Below are positions 8,711 through 16,102 of a stretch of 47,949 nt of DNA, piece by piece; the first letter of the stretch is position 1, and the number at the start of each line of letters is the position of its first letter. The notes beneath the pieces are model-generated. The model searched no databases and was not told the origin of the DNA. It saw only the letters and a list, made by a program, of their open reading frames with translations. The translations under genes were made by a program, and so were the position numbers. The stretch comes from a virus: the IMG/VR virus record IMGVR_UViG_3300030419_000870, positions 1 to 47,949 of that record; one strand, 5' to 3'.

Positions 8711-9640
8711 ATGACAAAAGGTACGAATAAAGACTTTTTTGGCTACATAGGTCAAAATACTGGTACTCAAACAGCAATTACTAATCAAGGACGTTTTGTT
8801 CCTAATGACATAATTTATTTAAAAGGAAAAAGTCAATGGGATAGTCCACTTGTAGTTGAATATTTAGTTATAGCTGGTGGTGGTAGTGGCGGCAATGGTA
8901 ACGAACAAGGTGGCGGTGGTGCAGGAGGATTTAGAAATTCTGTACAAACTGAAAACACTGGTGATGGTGGAACAGCAGAAGCTACTTTAGAACTTGCTCC
9001 TGGAACTTATGGAGTTACAGTAGGTGGTACTGCTACAGATAGCACATTTGATACTAACGGTGTAGTTTCAACAATAACATCAACACGTGGCGGTGGTCAA
9101 GGACAAAGTGGTGGTTCTGGTGGAGGCGGAGGAGGCTCCGATACAAATAATGGACACCCAGGTGGTTCTGGTACTGCTAATCAAGGTAATGACGGCGGTG
9201 AAGGCGGCGGTCAAGGTGGTGTTAGTAATAATGCTGGCGGTGGTGGAGGTGGCTCTGGTAACGCAGGTTCAAATGGTCGTAATGGTCACGTTGGCGGTGC
9301 AGGCGGAAATGGACAAGCTTCTTCAATAACTGGTGCTTCGGTAACTTATGCAGGTGGTGGTGCAGGTTCTGGACACAATGCAAATAACAGTAATGCTTCT
9401 GGTGGAAACGGCGGTGGCGGACGAGGCGGCAAACAAGGACAATCTGGTAGTGCTAATACTGGTGGAGGCGGTGGTTCTGGTCGTGATAGTTCTGGTACTT
9501 CTGGTGGCTCTGGTGTTGTTATATTAAGATATTTAACAGCTAATGCTGGTGGTTTCTCTGTTTCTGGTGGTTCAACTAGTACTTCTGGTGATTATACAAT
9601 TCATAGCTTTACTTCTTCTAGCAACTTTGTGATTTCATAA
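8711..9640 (+). CDS. glycine-rich tail adhesin 3
   Basis: This 309-aa third paralogue differs at the N-terminus: instead of the LKSYTTTQR module it has a short KDFFGYIGQNTGTQTA segment. The shared VEYLVIAGGGSGG strand, glycine-run body and SGVVILRYLTANA end follow. A different N-terminus suggests attachment through a different partner, possibly the small proteins at 8233 or 8377. It is a likely alternative receptor-binding tip. Confidence 0.75.
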   Translation: MTKGTNKDFFGYIGQNTGTQTAITNQGRFVPNDIIYLKGKSQWDSPLVVEYLVIAGGGSGGNGNEQGGGGAGGFRNSVQTENTGDGGTAEATLELAPGTYGVTVGGTATDSTFDTNGVVSTITSTRGGGQGQSGGSGGGGGGSDTNNGHPGGSGTANQGNDGGEGGGQGGVSNNAGGGGGGSGNAGSNGRNGHVGGAGGNGQASSITGASVTYAGGGAGSGHNANNSNASGGNGGGGRGGKQGQSGSANTGGGGGSGRDSSGTSGGSGVVILRYLTANAGGFSVSGGSTSTSGDYTIHSFTSSSNFVIS

Positions 9641-10038
9641 TGGCACACTTTGCAGAACTTAATGATAGTAATGAAGTAATTAATCTTATAGTAATTAATA
9701 ACTTTGATATATTAGACGAAGACGGTAAAGAAAGCGAAGCAATAGGTATTGCATTAGCTAAAGAAATTACAAATAGTTCTAATGATTGGGTTCAAACTTC
9801 ATATAACAATAATTTTAGAAAACAATTAGGAGAACCTGGTTTTACTTATGATGAAACAAAAGATATTTTTATTGCACCAAAGCCTTATGCTTCTTGGACT
9901 TTAGATGATAACAGTGATTGGCAACCACCAATAGCTAAGCCAGATTACGATGGTGATGGCAGTGAGTGGTGGTGGCAAGAAGATGAAAATAAATGGGGTA
10001 AATTAAATTCTGAAGGTGAATGGGTTTATAACGAATAG
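9640..10038 (+). CDS. tail-fibre accessory protein, MAHF-type, copy 2
   Basis: This 132-aa paralogue of 7839-8228 begins MAHFAELNDSNEVINLIVIN and carries GFTYDETKDIFIAPKPYASW and a W-rich acidic end. It starts on the stop of adhesin 3. The two paralogues share the N-terminal strand and the YTYD..D.F..PKP block but little else, in line with co-evolution with their own adhesin. Confidence 0.65.
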   Translation: MAHFAELNDSNEVINLIVINNFDILDEDGKESEAIGIALAKEITNSSNDWVQTSYNNNFRKQLGEPGFTYDETKDIFIAPKPYASWTLDDNSDWQPPIAKPDYDGDGSEWWWQEDENKWGKLNSEGEWVYNE

Positions 10039-10042
10039 CTTG

Positions 10043-10048
10043 TATAAT
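10043..10048 (+). promoter_or_regulatory. promoter-like -10 box for leaderless gene at 10056
   Basis: TATAAT is separated from the ATG at 10056 by only 7 bases, so the transcript would start at or next to the start codon. It lies inside a small inverted repeat (AGCTT...AAGCT). No Shine-Dalgarno sequence and no convincing -35 box are present. Confidence 0.5.
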
Positions 10049-10055
10049 AAGCTAT

Positions 10056-10583
10056 ATGGATAATAAACCGTATAAAATTTACGACGGTGTGTTAGATGAA
10101 GGAGATTTATTTCATTACCGTAGATATTTTAAAGAAAACACTTTTCCTTGGTATTACCATAGTAGAACCACTATGTTAAAAGGTGATGATGAATTTATGT
10201 TTACACATACATTTTTTAATAATGGTGCAAGAAACTCTGAACGTATGTGGGATATATTAGATATAACAACTAGAGTTGCACATTTATCTGAATCTAAGAA
10301 TCAAAAATTAATGCGTATTAAATCAAATCTTTATACAAATCAAGGTGAGAATACTGAAATGAAACCTCATAGAGATTTTGTAGATTTAGATTATGATTTT
10401 AAAACTTGTATTTTTAATTTAACTACTTGTAATGGTGGCACAGTTTTATTAATTGATAATGAAGAAGTTTTAATTCCATCTGTTGAAAATCAATTAATAG
10501 TTTTTGACGGAAACATAGAACATTTTGGAATAACACAAACAGATAAAAAAGTAAGAGTTCTTATTAATTATAATTTTTCATAA
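10056..10583 (+). CDS. 2-oxoglutarate/Fe(II)-dependent oxygenase-like protein
   Basis: This 175-aa protein has the double-stranded beta-helix iron site: H105-x-D107 (in KPHRDF), distal H156 (NIEHFGIT), and R167 (KVRVLINY) as likely 2-oxoglutarate ligand. Such enzymes hydroxylate proteins, nucleic acids or small molecules and are frequent in marine phages (family knowledge). Position beside the fibre genes suggests modification of a tail protein or host surface component, but the substrate cannot be read from sequence. It appears to be transcribed from its own leaderless promoter. Confidence 0.75.
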   Translation: MDNKPYKIYDGVLDEGDLFHYRRYFKENTFPWYYHSRTTMLKGDDEFMFTHTFFNNGARNSERMWDILDITTRVAHLSESKNQKLMRIKSNLYTNQGENTEMKPHRDFVDLDYDFKTCIFNLTTCNGGTVLLIDNEEVLIPSVENQLIVFDGNIEHFGITQTDKKVRVLINYNFS

Positions 10584-11326
10584 TGATTGAAATTTATCCC
10601 AGAGATAAACGTTTTGAAGAATTACTAAAATTATATCCACCAGTTCAAGCAAATAGATTTTTACCAGATTGGTACAAAAAACATAATATTAAAAAACGTG
10701 GTTCTGCTGCTTCATCACAAGTAAGTGATGACATAAGACACGCAAAACAATGTCCAGCTATACAAGACTATGTAACTCACGGTGTCATAATTCCAGCTTG
10801 GTCTGATATGTATTTTATTAAAGATGATAAAGATGATTATTCGTGGAACATTACAGTTGGTATGCAAATAAATGATTTTGTATGGATTGATAAACAAGGA
10901 ATAAAACAAACTGAAGATATGGGATTGAATGTAGTAAAAAATTATGGTGTTTTAAAATTAATATCTCCTTATTACTGGAAGACTCCAGAAGGGTATGGTA
11001 TATATTTTAATGACCCATTTTATAATCATAGAAATAATATAAGATTATTACCTGGTTATGTTGAAACTGATAAATGGCACCAAACAAATTTTCCATTTGA
11101 ATTTATAAAAGATTACAATACAGAAGAAGAAAAAGTTTTATTTGTAAAAGCTGGGGACCCTTTAATTCAACTAACACCTTACAAGATTGATGATATCAAA
11201 AAGAATACAAAATTTGAAATTAAAAATTATGATGAAAATTTAATAAAAGAAATAGAAAAACAAAATATAAAACATACTTCTATGTCATTAAATTGGAACG
11301 AGTATAGGCTTCATGACAAAAATTAA
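10583..11326 (+). CDS. unknown protein, paralogue of next gene (copy 1)
   Basis: This 247-aa protein shares with the following gene the signatures RFLPDWYK (NFIPEWFK in the other), the segment CPAIQDYVTHGVIIPAW and an SWNI/SWEI strand pair. It is mostly beta with conserved Trp and Pro. Proteins of this look occur near fibre genes of marine phages, but I know no function. It overlaps the oxygenase by 1 base, so co-translation is likely and a shared pathway is possible. Confidence 0.7.
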   Translation: MIEIYPRDKRFEELLKLYPPVQANRFLPDWYKKHNIKKRGSAASSQVSDDIRHAKQCPAIQDYVTHGVIIPAWSDMYFIKDDKDDYSWNITVGMQINDFVWIDKQGIKQTEDMGLNVVKNYGVLKLISPYYWKTPEGYGIYFNDPFYNHRNNIRLLPGYVETDKWHQTNFPFEFIKDYNTEEEKVLFVKAGDPLIQLTPYKIDDIKKNTKFEIKNYDENLIKEIEKQNIKHTSMSLNWNEYRLHDKN

Positions 11327-12029
11327 ATTTGTAACTGTTTCAGATGTGTTATTTTATGAAGAAGAATTACTTCCTCAACCAATTTCTAATTTTATTCCAG
11401 AATGGTTTAAAGATATTAAAAATTATTCTAATGATTCTAAACATGATATTACAAGCAAAGTTAAAACTGTTAAAACTTGTCCAAGTTTTGTAGATATATT
11501 TCAACAAGGTTATGTAATACCAGCACCAGTAGATTATGTTTTTAAAGTAAATACAAAAGAAGATTGGTCTTGGGAAATTCCACTTGCTTTTGAAAAAGAA
11601 AATAAAATGATAGATGTAGATATTCACGATGATATACAAATGGTTGACCACTTGCCTAAAAATTCTAAAATAAAAAAAGTATTTAAACTTAATTTACCAT
11701 TAAGAGTTATAACACCAAAAGGTTATAGTTGCACACAGTTGCCAATGCCATATACTTATAACGATAAATGGGAACTAAGTTATGGTGTTTTAAAAACAGA
11801 TGTTATACATGAAATAAATTTACAAATAAATATTCTAACAAACGAAGAAGTTCTTATTAAACAAGGTACACCATTGGGTGTTTACATACCTTTTAAACGT
11901 GAAGAATATAATTTAGAAATTACAAGATTACAAGATGACCACGAAGCTAGTAAAATGATTAATAAAAGTCTTTTAAAACTGCACGGTAGATTTCCATCAC
12001 AATATTTTAAAAAATTTCATAGAAAATAG
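11313..12029 (+). CDS. unknown protein, paralogue of previous gene (copy 2)
   Basis: This 238-aa protein overlaps the previous gene by 14 bases. It has the same architecture: FIPEWFKDI near residue 27, CPSFVDIFQQGYVIPAP in the first third, a beta-rich centre and a basic end (GRFPSQYFKKFHRK). It is a tandem duplicate that diverged strongly. The pair could form a heterodimer acting with the oxygenase; this is speculation. Confidence 0.7.
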   Translation: MTKIKFVTVSDVLFYEEELLPQPISNFIPEWFKDIKNYSNDSKHDITSKVKTVKTCPSFVDIFQQGYVIPAPVDYVFKVNTKEDWSWEIPLAFEKENKMIDVDIHDDIQMVDHLPKNSKIKKVFKLNLPLRVITPKGYSCTQLPMPYTYNDKWELSYGVLKTDVIHEINLQINILTNEEVLIKQGTPLGVYIPFKREEYNLEITRLQDDHEASKMINKSLLKLHGRFPSQYFKKFHRK

Positions 12030-12052
12030 AATAACAAAACCTTAATAAATTA

Positions 12053-12061
12053 TGCTATAAT
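12053..12061 (+). promoter_or_regulatory. extended -10 promoter for leaderless small ORF
   Basis: TGCTATAAT is a perfect extended -10 element, with 8 bases between it and the ATG at 12070. There is no Shine-Dalgarno sequence. It probably starts a transcript for the small membrane, nuclease and lysis genes that follow. Confidence 0.55.
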
Positions 12062-12069
12062 GTCTCATC

Positions 12070-12210
12070 ATGGATTATTTAATAGGATTTTTATTGGGTT
12101 ATTATGCTCGTATATTTTTTAATTGGTTAAAAGAATTAGCTGAAGTTAAATTACCAGATAATTATAAACAAGAAGACTGGGACTGGTTAGATACTAATGA
12201 CCAATACTAA
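12070..12210 (+). CDS. small membrane protein, 46 aa
   Basis: This short ORF begins MDYLIGFLLGYYARIFFNWL: one N-terminal transmembrane helix, then an acidic, Trp-rich cytoplasmic-type tail (EDWDWLDTNDQY). It starts 8 bases behind the extended -10 box and overlaps the next gene by 14 bases. It could be a small lysis or membrane-remodelling protein; no family was recognised. Confidence 0.55.
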   Translation: MDYLIGFLLGYYARIFFNWLKELAEVKLPDNYKQEDWDWLDTNDQY

Positions 12211-12382
12211 CGGTTATACAAACAAAGAAATGTTACACCTTATTAGGGTAGAAGTACAAAACCTACATGAAAGAATTGATTTTCTTCACGAAAAAATAAA
12301 TAAAACTCCTACAAGAGCTGAAATTGTTGGTTGGTTAGTTGGATTAAGTAGCACAGCAGCGTTTTTAAATACTATAATGTAA
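12197..12382 (+). CDS. small tail-anchored coiled-coil protein
   Basis: This 61-aa protein has a heptad-like helix (residues 10-38, LIRVEVQNLHERIDFLHEKI) and a C-terminal hydrophobic segment (about 44-60). It has one predicted membrane anchor at the C-terminus. It lies in a run of four small membrane or coiled-coil genes and is possibly a lysis accessory (spanin- or holin-like) by context only. Confidence 0.6.
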   Translation: MTNTNGYTNKEMLHLIRVEVQNLHERIDFLHEKINKTPTRAEIVGWLVGLSSTAAFLNTIM

Positions 12383-12385
12383 AAT

Positions 12386-12598
12386 ATGAAAGCACAAGTA
12401 AACCTAGGACAAATACTACAAGGTGGATTAGCTGCGTTAGTTGGTTGGTTATTTAAAACAGTTAATGACCTTCAACAAGAAGTAGCCACGCTAAAAGCAC
12501 AAGTTATTGCATACCAGGATAGTATTAGTGGATTTAATCAAAATTTAATAATAATAGAAGAAGTAATTAGAGAAATACTATTTAAGGTAGGTGGCTAA
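12386..12598 (+). CDS. small membrane protein with coiled coil
   Basis: This 70-aa protein has an N-terminal hydrophobic helix (about residues 8-25, ILQGGLAALVGWLF) followed by a coiled-coil-like helix (26-66). It is a mirror image of the previous protein's topology, so the two could assemble through their coils across or along the membrane. Its stop codon overlaps the next start (TAATG). Confidence 0.6.
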   Translation: MKAQVNLGQILQGGLAALVGWLFKTVNDLQQEVATLKAQVIAYQDSISGFNQNLIIIEEVIREILFKVGG

Positions 12599-12636
12599 TG
12601 GGCGACTGTTGCGGTAGCTGTAACTGTGGGGGCTAA
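12598..12636 (+). CDS. cysteine-rich mini-ORF, 12 aa
   Basis: ATG 12598 overlaps the stop of the preceding gene and opens a 12-codon frame encoding MGDCCGSCNCGG, with four Cys in 12 residues. It ends at TAA 12634-12636, overlapping the GTG start of the nuclease in another frame at a G5 run. It may be a coupling peptide that carries ribosomes to the weak nuclease start, or chance. Confidence 0.3.
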   Translation: MGDCCGSCNCGG

Positions 12637-12979
12637 ATACTATTACGCTGTAGAAATACTTAAAGTAGTTGATGGAGATACAGTAGATGTCAGAATTGAT
12701 TTGGGTTTTGATGTGTGGCATAAATGTCGTGTACGACTTATGGGCATCAATGCTCCTGAATCACGAACAAGAGATAAAGAGGAGAAAGTCAGAGGGTTGG
12801 CTGCTAAGGAGTGGTTATCTAAAGAGTTCTATGATGCAGTAGATTCTATTGAATTACAATCTCATGGTAAAGGTAAATTCGGAAGAATATTAGGAGAATT
12901 TTTTATTAACGGTGTAAATATAAATCAACAAATGGTAGATGAGGGCCATGCAGTGGAGTATCATGGTGGCAAACGATAG
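12626..12979 (+). CDS. thermonuclease (SNase-like) family nuclease
   Basis: This 117-aa protein has the staphylococcal nuclease OB-fold motifs: VVDGDTVDVRIDLG (residues about 12-25), RVRLMGINAPESR (about 34-46, with catalytic Arg and Glu), and KFGRILGEFF (about 83-92, second catalytic Arg). The usual secretion signal is absent. It starts at GTG 12626 without a strong ribosome site and probably depends on coupling. Likely role is Ca2+-dependent DNA/RNA hydrolysis, perhaps host nucleic acid degradation late in infection. Confidence 0.8.
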   Translation: MGAKYYYAVEILKVVDGDTVDVRIDLGFDVWHKCRVRLMGINAPESRTRDKEEKVRGLAAKEWLSKEFYDAVDSIELQSHGKGKFGRILGEFFINGVNINQQMVDEGHAVEYHGGKR

Positions 12980-12982
12980 TAG

Positions 12983-15142
12983 GTGTTCAATAAACTTTCA
13001 CGCATTTGTATTGCGTTATCATTATTAATACCTATACCTGTAATTGCTGATGAAACAGATAATTCTACAAGTACTACTACCACTACTGTATCTACTACTA
13101 CTACTACTACTACTATCCCAGAAGGAGAAGTGGAGGAGGTAGAAACATTTGATGGGACAACTACCACAACTACCACAACTATCCCTGAAAACGGCTCTAC
13201 AAGCACGACAACGACTACTACGACTACTACAACAACTGTACCTGAAACTTGGGAACAAAGTACAGATATAGTTATACCTGAAGATGAACTTGATATACAA
13301 GGTAATGAAGTAGAAAATAATATAGATATAAATAATACATGGTCAGGTCAATATGGTTGTGATGATTATTGTATTAATTTAGAGTTTAGACAACACGGTG
13401 GTGATGGTGAAGATTATGAATTTGATTTACCTGAAACAACAACTATTGATGAAGTAGAACATGACATAGATATTTATGAAGTTGGTTTTACTATTGGTGC
13501 TTTAAATAATCAAAGTACAGTAACTTACACTCATACTGATGAAACTACACAAACTAATACTATTGATGCACAAACTTTTACAAGTGCTGAAAGTATGTAT
13601 GAAGTTATTGTTTATAACATAAGAGAAACTCTTACAACATTTATAGATAAATTTACATTATCACTTAATGATTGGACTTTAGTAGATGACATAAGTTTTA
13701 AATATACAACTACAACTACTACTACTACCTTGCCTCCTTTTATAGCTCCAGAACCAGAACCTGAACCAGAACCATATATACCACCACCTCCTCCTGAACC
13801 TGAAACGTTTGAGGTTGTAATGGAAGATGGAACTGTTAGTAAATATGAAGAACATGAAATAGAAGACGGTACTGTTGAACGAGATAATGAACGTAAAAAG
13901 AATTTTGATTTATATGGTGTAGAATTAACTGACGAACAAGTTGAAAGAGGAGATTTAGAACTATATGACATCGAAATTATTGAAGAAGACATGGAAGAAA
14001 TCGGAGACGAGTTTTATGATGATGATTTTATATATGATGATTTGGAAGACGGATATGAAAATGAAGAGTTTATTGAACTTACTGAAGATGAAATACTTGA
14101 GCTTGAAGAACAAATGGAAAAAGATGCTAAAGCTCTTGAGCTTAAAGAAAATGAAGAGTTTATTGAAATCATTGAATTTGAAAATGATGAAGAATTTGAA
14201 GAGTTTGTTGAAACATATATTGAAATAGAAGAATTTCTTGAAGAATTTGAAGAAGTAGAAATTATAATTATTGAAGATATTGAAGATATAGAAGTAGATG
14301 TTTTTGATATTATAATAGCTAATGACCTTTTTCCACCAAAAGAAGAAGATGTTATTGAAGATTTAATAGAGGTACAAGATGAGTTGGTCGAAGATATATT
14401 TGAAGATGACACCTTTACAGAAGAAGAATTTCAAGAAGAAATTTTGGAATCAGATGAAGAAGAAGTAGTTGAAATATTTACCTTTTTTAAAGATGAAGAA
14501 ACTATTGAATTAACTGAAGAAGAACTTAAAGAAGAAGTTGCTGAAATTGAAGAAGTAATTGATATACCTATTATTGAGGAGGAATTATCTAATGAAGAAG
14601 TTGAAGAAGCCATTGAAGTATATGTGCAAGAACTCGACACAGAAGAAGTTGTAGAAGTACTTGAAGAAGTTAATGATGTTGGTGTACAGAATTTAGAACA
14701 AGTATCTGAAGAAGTACAAGAAGTTATTCAAGCTGTAGTTGAAGAAGCTATTGAAGATGTAGAAGAACTTACTGAAGAACAAGTAGAAGTTGTTGCTGAA
14801 GTATTACAAGTTAAAACTGAAGACGTAGAAATAATTGCTGAAGCTGTAAAAGAAGATGAATCTGTCGCTACTGCTGTTGAAGAATATGTAGAACGTGCAG
14901 TAGAAAATGCTGATGTTGAAAACTATACATTAGCTGATGTTGTTACAGAAGTGCAATTTGAAGAGTTTTTAGATAGTCCAATTGAAGTATTAACAGATAT
15001 CAACATACAAGAAATAAATTTAACAACCATTGGAGATGACATGACTAATGACCAGAAAGAAAAAGCACAAGAAGTTGTAGTGCCTGTTATTTTGACTAGA
15101 ATAGCTACTATGGCAGCATTTGTATTTAGGAAATCATTATGA
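12983..15142 (+). CDS. large secreted acidic protein with Thr-rich linkers and C-terminal membrane anchor
   Basis: This 719-aa protein starts at GTG. A signal peptide (residues 1-22, ending PIPVIA) is followed by three Thr-run linkers each ended by IPE or VPE (27-88), a beta domain with a Cys pair (C126, C130; about 95-240), another Thr run, a Pro/Glu segment (254-275), and more than 400 residues dominated by Glu, Asp, Val and Ile in long helices. It ends with a hydrophobic helix plus basic tail (VPVILTRIATMAAF, then FRKSL). Topology: exported and membrane-anchored. Thr runs ending in VPE recall surface proteins of marine Actinobacteria (inference). Possible roles are receptor masking or superinfection exclusion, cell-envelope remodelling, or lysis. 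Confidence 0.7.
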   Translation: MFNKLSRICIALSLLIPIPVIADETDNSTSTTTTTVSTTTTTTTIPEGEVEEVETFDGTTTTTTTTIPENGSTSTTTTTTTTTTTVPETWEQSTDIVIPEDELDIQGNEVENNIDINNTWSGQYGCDDYCINLEFRQHGGDGEDYEFDLPETTTIDEVEHDIDIYEVGFTIGALNNQSTVTYTHTDETTQTNTIDAQTFTSAESMYEVIVYNIRETLTTFIDKFTLSLNDWTLVDDISFKYTTTTTTTTLPPFIAPEPEPEPEPYIPPPPPEPETFEVVMEDGTVSKYEEHEIEDGTVERDNERKKNFDLYGVELTDEQVERGDLELYDIEIIEEDMEEIGDEFYDDDFIYDDLEDGYENEEFIELTEDEILELEEQMEKDAKALELKENEEFIEIIEFENDEEFEEFVETYIEIEEFLEEFEEVEIIIIEDIEDIEVDVFDIIIANDLFPPKEEDVIEDLIEVQDELVEDIFEDDTFTEEEFQEEILESDEEEVVEIFTFFKDEETIELTEEELKEEVAEIEEVIDIPIIEEELSNEEVEEAIEVYVQELDTEEVVEVLEEVNDVGVQNLEQVSEEVQEVIQAVVEEAIEDVEELTEEQVEVVAEVLQVKTEDVEIIAEAVKEDESVATAVEEYVERAVENADVENYTLADVVTEVQFEEFLDSPIEVLTDINIQEINLTTIGDDMTNDQKEKAQEVVVPVILTRIATMAAFVFRKSL

Positions 15143-15327
15143 TTAAAAGACTATGGTCTTGGTTTATTGCAGCAATTAAAGAAACATTAAACCTTAGTTG
15201 GACTTTAGTAGGTTTAGTTATTGCTACATTAACCTTGACAGGTTCTGCTCAACAAATAACAGGTTTAGCTACTATAATTACATTAGGTGTATGGTTGCTT
15301 ACCATTGGATTTAGGAAGGAAAAATAA
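15139..15327 (+). CDS. small two-helix membrane protein, holin-like
   Basis: This 62-aa protein has two hydrophobic helices (about residues 19-36 and 42-58), with basic ends MIKRLW and GFRKEK. It overlaps the stop of the acidic protein (ATGA). Size and topology suit a holin or a membrane partner of the upstream anchored protein, but no family signature was recognised. Confidence 0.55.
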   Translation: MIKRLWSWFIAAIKETLNLSWTLVGLVIATLTLTGSAQQITGLATIITLGVWLLTIGFRKEK

Positions 15328-15521
15328 TGAGTGATTTATCAGTAACTGATGCAGATACTTTAGTTATATTAAAAGAATTAGTTAGTAGAACTAACAATAA
15401 TCAAGATAAAATGTTTAAAGTTAATGCAGTAAAAGTAAGGGAAGATACATTAATGATAACTAATATTAATGTCATACAACCTTTGTATATTAAAAATCCA
15501 GACGCAGGAGAAGAAGAATGA
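15327..15521 (+). CDS. unknown small protein
   Basis: This 64-aa protein begins MSDLSVTDADTLVILKELV: a helical N-terminal half, a basic centre and an acidic end (GEEE). It has no membrane segment. It overlaps both neighbours by 1-4 bases in the lysis block; its last codons form the GGAGAAGAAG ribosome site of the next gene. Confidence 0.6.
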   Translation: MSDLSVTDADTLVILKELVSRTNNNQDKMFKVNAVKVREDTLMITNINVIQPLYIKNPDAGEEE

Positions 15522-16102
15522 AACTAGAAGTATTAAGAATAAGTTCACAAGAAGATTCAACATCTGGAATTTTATTTGATGTTGTTAACGGTAAAAGAAA
15601 ATTTCTTTGCTATACACTGGAAGATGAACAACGTGATGTAAAAGTCTGGGGTGAAACAAGAATACCTGCTGGTGAATACAAACTTTCATTAAGAAAAGAA
15701 GGTGGATTTCATAGTAGATATCAATCTAAGTATGGTGATATGCACAAAGGTATGATACATGTTAATGATGTACCAGGGTTTGAATATATTTTATGGCATA
15801 CAGGTAATACTGACGAAAATACTGCAGGTTGCTTGCTATTAGGAGACTCTCAAACAAGTAATCTTGTACAAAAAGATGGGTTTGTAGGCTCTAGTGTTAA
15901 TGCTTATAAGAAAGTATATCCTTATGTTGCTGCTGCTATATCACAAGGTGATGTATATGTGACATATATAGACCACGATGGTAATGTAGATACTAATGAC
16001 AATCAAGATGTGAATAGTAATGACATAACAGAAAAGCTTTCTGAAATTTCTGGAGAACTTCAAATAATTAAAGCTAAACTGGATGGACATGAAATACGTT
16101 AA
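15518..16102 (+). CDS. DUF5675-type cell-wall enzyme (candidate endolysin)
   Basis: This 194-aa protein's residues 1-150 match the DUF5675 pattern: TLEDEQRD, RIPAGEYKLSLR, and the core HVNDVPGFEYILWHTGNTDE...AGCLLLG, with H94, N97 and C105 placed like the His/Cys pair of L,D-transpeptidase-type folds. A C-terminal coiled segment (about 165-190) is extra. Proteins of this family are frequently encoded next to phage holins and are thought to act on peptidoglycan; activity is inferred. It has no signal peptide, so export would depend on the holin. Confidence 0.7.
   Translation: MKLEVLRISSQEDSTSGILFDVVNGKRKFLCYTLEDEQRDVKVWGETRIPAGEYKLSLRKEGGFHSRYQSKYGDMHKGMIHVNDVPGFEYILWHTGNTDENTAGCLLLGDSQTSNLVQKDGFVGSSVNAYKKVYPYVAAAISQGDVYVTYIDHDGNVDTNDNQDVNSNDITEKLSEISGELQIIKAKLDGHEIR

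Noticed and set aside
5668-9640. Variable adhesins suggesting a diversity-generating retroelement
   Set aside because: No reverse transcriptase and no template repeat of matching sequence found anywhere in the window.
13025-14640. Long antisense frames opposite the acidic protein (Ser- and Val-rich translations)
   Set aside because: They are shadows of Thr and Glu codon runs; composition is extreme and no ribosome sites precede them.
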